A model generated the notes under the pieces. That model worked only from the letters and a program-made list of their open reading frames with translations, made no database searches and was not told where the DNA came from. A stretch of DNA of 64,000 nucleotides from an uncultured Anaerobiospirillum sp. (lineage in GTDB: Bacteria; Pseudomonadota; Gammaproteobacteria; Enterobacterales; Succinivibrionaceae), in the NCBI GenBank assembly GCA_944390115.1, contig CALXOW010000003.1, forward strand, positions 50,773 to 114,772, written 5' to 3'. Each line of letters starts with the position of its first letter. Position 1 is the stretch's first letter. Shown here in pieces: positions 60,134 through 64,000 of this stretch. The position numbers were made by a program, and so were the translations under genes.

Positions 60134-63100
60134 CTACTTGCGCTTTATGAAGCGCCCGAACAGGTCTGAGACCTTGGAGCTGCCGCTATCTAAGAGGTCC
60201 TTGACCTTAGCCCCGACCTCACCTGAGAGATCCTTGACCTTAACGTCGAGCAGGTTCTCGTCGACGTACTTGAGGACGCGATTGCCCACATCGGTGGTCA
60301 TCTCAAGACCCAGATCCAGCGTGCTCTTGAGCACCGACTCGACGCTCGTAGGGGCACTGCCGTAGAGTACAGCCTGTTCTTGGTCCTCACCGCGATTGCG
60401 CGCCAAGGTACGCGCCAGCTCTTGGTCGTAGCGCTGTGCGTGCTCCTGCAAGGCTTTCAACACTGCGCGCTCATCGGCCTCAGCGGGCAGACCTAACTTG
60501 CGCGCCTCATAGCGATAGCGGTTTTGGATGAAGCGCTCATTGTCCTCAGGCGTCATCTGAGCGATCAGGCGCTGCTGCGGCAAAGTAGGGAGCTTGCCAA
60601 AGTCACAGCTGCACTTCCCTGCAAGCAGTTGCACGTGACGTTCGTACTCATACTGCAGGCCTAAGCAGCTATGAGAATCCTCGGCCACTTTAGGCAGTGG
60701 TACCTCAGCCTTAGCTAAGCACGAGACCATCGCCTGATACCAGTGCTTAGCGACCAGAGCCGCGCGGCGTGCGGTGAACAGCTGCCAGCGCTGAGCGCGG
60801 TTAGCGACCCAATCGCACTGCAAGATATCAGGGTTAACCTGACGTTCTTGCATGGTGCCGTTAGTGAGAGTGCAACTGGCCTGGAAGGACAAGGTGCTAT
60901 CAGCGAGCCAAGCCACCCGAGGTGCGCTCTCCTGTAACAGCGTTTCGATCCGATCGAGCTGAGGTTGCAGTTGCTTCTTACGGTCCGGACCACAGCACGG
61001 GTCGGCCATCATAAACTCGGTGATAATGGTCACCGCATTGATGACGCCAGGGAAGGCCACATGCACGACCGGGCTGTAATAACACCCAGGACGCGGCTCC
61101 AGGGGAGCGGCGTAGATCTGCTCGAGCGTCAAGCGATCAAAGTAGATAAGACCGGTCCCCGGCACCACGGCTCCTTGGCGCTGGCACTGAGCGTTGTAGG
61201 TCTCAATCTGGGGATCGGTCAGTCCCAAGCCGAAATGATCGACGTCGGCGTGGGTGAGCGATCCTAAGGCATCAGAGAAGCCGTAGAACTCCGGCAAAGC
61301 TGGGTCAGTTGCGACCTTAAAACCCTGTCCTGCGTTGTTATCGAGCCAATCGCGCTCAAAGTTAGCGCGCAGCTGGGCCGCAAGTTCTGCGCTCACCAGC
61401 TGAGCGTTAAGCTCGGAGGACTTGGCCCCTAACAGCTGAGCCACCAAAGGCTTAGGAACCTTAGGGTCATAACTGCTCCCGGCTACCACTAAGGCATTAG
61501 GGACGCCCGCTGCACCAAAGCTCCTAATCTCTTCAGGAACAATGACGGAGCCCGGATCGCGGCCGGGGAAGGCGCCGTACCAGCACTTAGGGTCGACCTC
61601 ATTGGTCAAAACCGGGCGTACTAAGGAAATACAAGCACCTTGCGTCCTAGTGCCGTAGCTTTGAGCCACGTGCTCGGACCAATGGGCATCATTGGTCATA
61701 ATGCCGCGTTGCAGGTCGATAAGTAACGGCTTCGGAGCTAATGGCTGCGTCTTACGCGTCAGATAGAGCGGCGTGACGCAATCGTAGTTCATGAAGTCAT
61801 AGTTGCGCGGCAAGGGCATGAGTACATTAAGGCCACTTGGGTAGTGTTGACCGACAAAACGCTTGCGATTACGGCGTAAGAGCGCATCCCAGCCCGCATT
61901 TAACATGGGCGGCAGCTTGTCTTGCGGCATCAACTGCTGATAGTTAAAGGCGGCCTTACCTGCGCGTAACTGCTGATGCTGGAGTAAAGCTATCGCCTTA
62001 CCCCAGGTCTCCGTGAGCTGCAAGCGTGGCTCATAATACGGCTGGTTCTTGCACAGAGTCTGCAAGTCCTTAAGGTCACGCTGCACGTCAAAGGCGGCAG
62101 AGCGGGCCTCAAGTAAGAAGTTCAGCTGAGCCTTATTGGCTACCCAGTCACAGGAACTCAGGTCGCGCTGAACCTTACGCTCAACGTAACCGGAATTGAC
62201 GATATCGCAGCTAATCTCAAAGTTGAGACGGCGATTAGCGTAGCGCTGCAGGTCAATTGCAGTCACCTCCAGCTTGTCTTGCACCGCCGCAATCAGTTGC
62301 TGATAGCGCTCAAATTGCGTGGATGCCTGTGGGTACTGGCAAGCCTTGGCCTTGAGGTAATTGAGGACGTTGACGTAACCGGTAAGCCCCACCTCGGCCA
62401 CCAGACCGTATGGATGGGCGGTCGTTGGCGTGGTGCTGGCGACCACGATCTGCTCTAAGCTCAGCTGGTCAAAAGCCAGTGGCTCGTACTCGACGGCCAA
62501 GTCCTCAGCGCTGAGCTCGACGCGGGCCAAGGCTTCAGGCGTATCGTAGCCGTAGTAGGCGCCATCATGCGGATCGGAGCTGATGCTAAAGCCTGCACCT
62601 ACGTTGGTATCAAGCCAATTATCGCGGAAGAAAGCCTGCTCGGCTTTGACCACCTCAGGGCTTAAGAAGTGCTCTGAGAGCTGAGCGCGCTTCAGAGTCT
62701 CTTCGATAAACCACTCCACGCGTGGCGTAGTACCCAGCTCATCCATGCCGATGATTTGCGCTAAAGGCACGCCCTGGGCATCACATTGCGTGATCGCCTC
62801 AGGATAGACGTAGGTGTAAGCGATAGTGCCACGGCGGCAGCCGTACCAGCACAGAGGGTTTAAGCCATTGACGAAAACTGGACGAGTCAGATCAGCTGAG
62901 AAGACTCCCATTTGACGGGTGCCGTAACGTTGCGCGCCCACGACCCGCCAAACGGAAATACGATTGCGATCCTGCCAAGTCTCAGCGTCATTAAGACAGA
63001 AGCCAGGCAGCGGGGCAATATCTGCCTTGCCAAATTCCTGGTGCACCTGCTCCGGGATTACCAGCTTAAGTCCCATCCGAGCATAGGCCTCAGGTAAGCC

Positions 63101-64000
63101 CTGATGGTTGTAAGGCCTGAGCGTCGCTATGAGCTCAGTCAGCGTCTTCTGCTTAGCCTTGACCTCAGCCTGAGCTGTGGCCTCGGACTGAGCCGAGGTC
63201 TCGGACTCAGTCGTAGCCTCAGCTGACTCATCAGTCTGAGCTGTTGCCTCAGTGGCCTCCTCAGGCTGCTCTGTAGCCTCGGACTCAGCCGTGGTCTCAG
63301 GGGCATCCTCAGACTGCTCTGTGGCCTCAGACTCAGTCGTGGTCTCAGCTTCGGCCGCGCAATCAGCCTCAGTCTCCGACTCGTCATCAGCATCGGAGCT
63401 TGAGCAGTCATCAGGGGCATCCTCAGGTTGCTCTGTGGCCTCAGACTCAGTTGTGGCCTCAGCTTCGTCCTTGTCATCAGCCTCAGCCTCAGCTTCCGGT
63501 TCGTCATCATCGTCGGAGCTGGCGCCGTCATCATAAGATGACTCGCAATCTTCGGGATCCTCAGGAATATCAGGATCGTAGCCGTAGCCGTAGTCGCTCG
63601 CCGCTAAGTCTTCGGAAGAGGAAGCAACTTCCTCTTCATCGGTGCTCTCAGGAGCAACTTGGGCAGCGCACTCAGCCTCTGCTAGTTCTTGCGCCCAGCG
63701 CTCATCGTTGAGCTTGGCCAGCTTACGCAGCGCGCCCTTGAGGGGACGCTCGCTCTGGTGCAGGAACTCCTCGACTTGCTCCGGCTCAGCGTCGGCATCC
63801 AAAGCTAACAGATTAACTAAGGAATAGTCACTGTCAGCCATGGAGCAACCTAGCTCCGCAAAGCCTTCCACGAAGCCGTTGCTATCGCGGGCAAAGAGCG
63901 GCTGGAGCTTGTGCAAGATAGGGGCGCAAGCACGCGGATTGAGGCTAGTGAGCAATTGGCAGGTGGAACTTAAAGCTGGTAACAGCTCTAAGGTTAAGTT
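60134..64000 (-). CDS. Giant uncharacterised protein with an internal duplication (5' end outside the window)
   Basis: A minus-strand frame open from the right edge to the stop at 60134, at least 1,288 residues; no clear start is visible, so the gene begins beyond 64000. Residues near the visible N-terminus are globular, then a 150-residue acidic E/T/A/S repeat region (TESEATEQ words) follows. The main body consists of two related copies of about 430 residues: YGTRQMGVFSADLTRPVF...CWYG pairs with YGTRTQGACISLVRPVL...CWYG, NWLDTNVGAGF with DWLDNNAGQGF, FDQLSLEQI with FDRLTLEQI, and CDWVANKAQ with CDWVANRAQ. The C-terminus has helices with VKDL repeats. I recognise no family; no signal peptide is visible. 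Confidence 0.7.
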   Translation of the reverse strand, partial: NLTLELLPALSSTCQLLTSLNPRACAPILHKLQPLFARDSNGFVEGFAELGCSMADSDYSLVNLLALDADAEPEQVEEFLHQSERPLKGALRKLAKLNDERWAQELAEAECAAQVAPESTDEEEVASSSEDLAASDYGYGYDPDIPEDPEDCESSYDDGASSDDDDEPEAEAEADDKDEAEATTESEATEQPEDAPDDCSSSDADDESETEADCAAEAETTTESEATEQSEDAPETTAESEATEQPEEATEATAQTDESAEATTESETSAQSEATAQAEVKAKQKTLTELIATLRPYNHQGLPEAYARMGLKLVIPEQVHQEFGKADIAPLPGFCLNDAETWQDRNRISVWRVVGAQRYGTRQMGVFSADLTRPVFVNGLNPLCWYGCRRGTIAYTYVYPEAITQCDAQGVPLAQIIGMDELGTTPRVEWFIEETLKRAQLSEHFLSPEVVKAEQAFFRDNWLDTNVGAGFSISSDPHDGAYYGYDTPEALARVELSAEDLAVEYEPLAFDQLSLEQIVVASTTPTTAHPYGLVAEVGLTGYVNVLNYLKAKACQYPQASTQFERYQQLIAAVQDKLEVTAIDLQRYANRRLNFEISCDIVNSGYVERKVQRDLSSCDWVANKAQLNFLLEARSAAFDVQRDLKDLQTLCKNQPYYEPRLQLTETWGKAIALLQHQQLRAGKAAFNYQQLMPQDKLPPMLNAGWDALLRRNRKRFVGQHYPSGLNVLMPLPRNYDFMNYDCVTPLYLTRKTQPLAPKPLLIDLQRGIMTNDAHWSEHVAQSYGTRTQGACISLVRPVLTNEVDPKCWYGAFPGRDPGSVIVPEEIRSFGAAGVPNALVVAGSSYDPKVPKPLVAQLLGAKSSELNAQLVSAELAAQLRANFERDWLDNNAGQGFKVATDPALPEFYGFSDALGSLTHADVDHFGLGLTDPQIETYNAQCQRQGAVVPGTGLIYFDRLTLEQIYAAPLEPRPGCYYSPVVHVAFPGVINAVTIITEFMMADPCCGPDRKKQLQPQLDRIETLLQESAPRVAWLADSTLSFQASCTLTNGTMQERQVNPDILQCDWVANRAQRWQLFTARRAALVAKHWYQAMVSCLAKAEVPLPKVAEDSHSCLGLQYEYERHVQLLAGKCSCDFGKLPTLPQQRLIAQMTPEDNERFIQNRYRYEARKLGLPAEADERAVLKALQEHAQRYDQELARTLARNRGEDQEQAVLYGSAPTSVESVLKSTLDLGLEMTTDVGNRVLKYVDENLLDVKVKDLSGEVGAKVKDLLDSGSSKVSDLFGRFIKRK

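Noticed and set aside
63139-63711. Arg/Ser-rich and Leu/Arg-rich frames opposite the giant gene
   Set aside because: Shadows of its acidic E/T/A repeat region; composition is extreme and there is no start signal.
1-64000. CRISPR array, tRNA, rRNA, transposase or prophage genes
   Set aside because: I looked for regularly spaced direct repeats, clover-leaf ends, rRNA words and transposase motifs and found none; the tandem arrays have no spacers.

Overview
The window looks like chromosome from a gammaproteobacterium of moderate GC content. The closest fit I can infer is Succinivibrionaceae/Aeromonadales-like, from gammaproteobacterial housekeeping genes (pgsA, tusE, ribA, cmk, umuD, rlhA, ilvA, dolP-like) mixed with many large proteins I do not recognise. 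That placement is inference; there is no rRNA or marker set here. I see no tRNA, rRNA, CRISPR array, transposase or prophage.

Layout. 1-9.7 kb: the end of an unknown gene, nitroreductase, YciO, a sugar MFS transporter broken by one in-frame TAA, a possible CRP-controlled small RNA, pgsA, tusE, ribA, cmk and a dual-BON lipoprotein. 9.7-14.4 kb: a 250-bp palindromic element, then a three-gene operon (unknown protein, UmuD-like peptidase, AT-hook protein with long repeats). 14.5-22.2 kb: an AT-rich AAA-ATPase/PD-(D/E)XK gene, an orphan DhaM-like protein, a SIMPL-domain protein, RlhA and an iron-sulfur aldo/keto reductase.

22.3-34.9 kb is the most interesting part: a type III restriction-modification operon with five Mod-related genes ahead of one Res gene. 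Mod2 is a normal full-length Mod. Mod1 and Mod3 keep the catalytic motifs (DPPY, FxGSATT) but lack the central target-recognition block. Mod4, Mod5 and a fragment behind Mod1 carry that block (DNDPRG...RIWFG..GNN..R.KRFLSE) while both catalytic motifs are destroyed. Catalysis and recognition therefore appear to be split between partner proteins. This would match the known division of labour in the EcoP15I Mod dimer, where one Mod reads the DNA and the other methylates it. Two catalytic genes carry poly-G tracts (G11 and G9) at the C-terminal domain boundary, the hallmark of phase variation; Mod2 has the same site interrupted (G4AG5) and so locked in frame.

35-45 kb: an unknown acidic-tailed protein, an outer-membrane TpsB-type transporter without a visible TpsA partner, a 1.2-kb gene-free stretch with an inverted-repeat element, a DnaQ-like exonuclease, a GntP permease and a GltS glutamate symporter broken by one in-frame TGA. 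45-64 kb: two paralogous chemoreceptors, ilvA, a small lipoprotein, three very large unknown proteins with acidic or repeated segments, a GtrA-like protein and a GPH-family sugar symporter with a structured leader.

Three otherwise intact genes contain single in-frame stop codons and one contains a frameshift. Either several accessory functions are decaying in this strain, or the sequence contains errors; raw reads would decide. Many genes end in clear intrinsic terminators, and several intergenic regions hold short tandem or inverted repeats.
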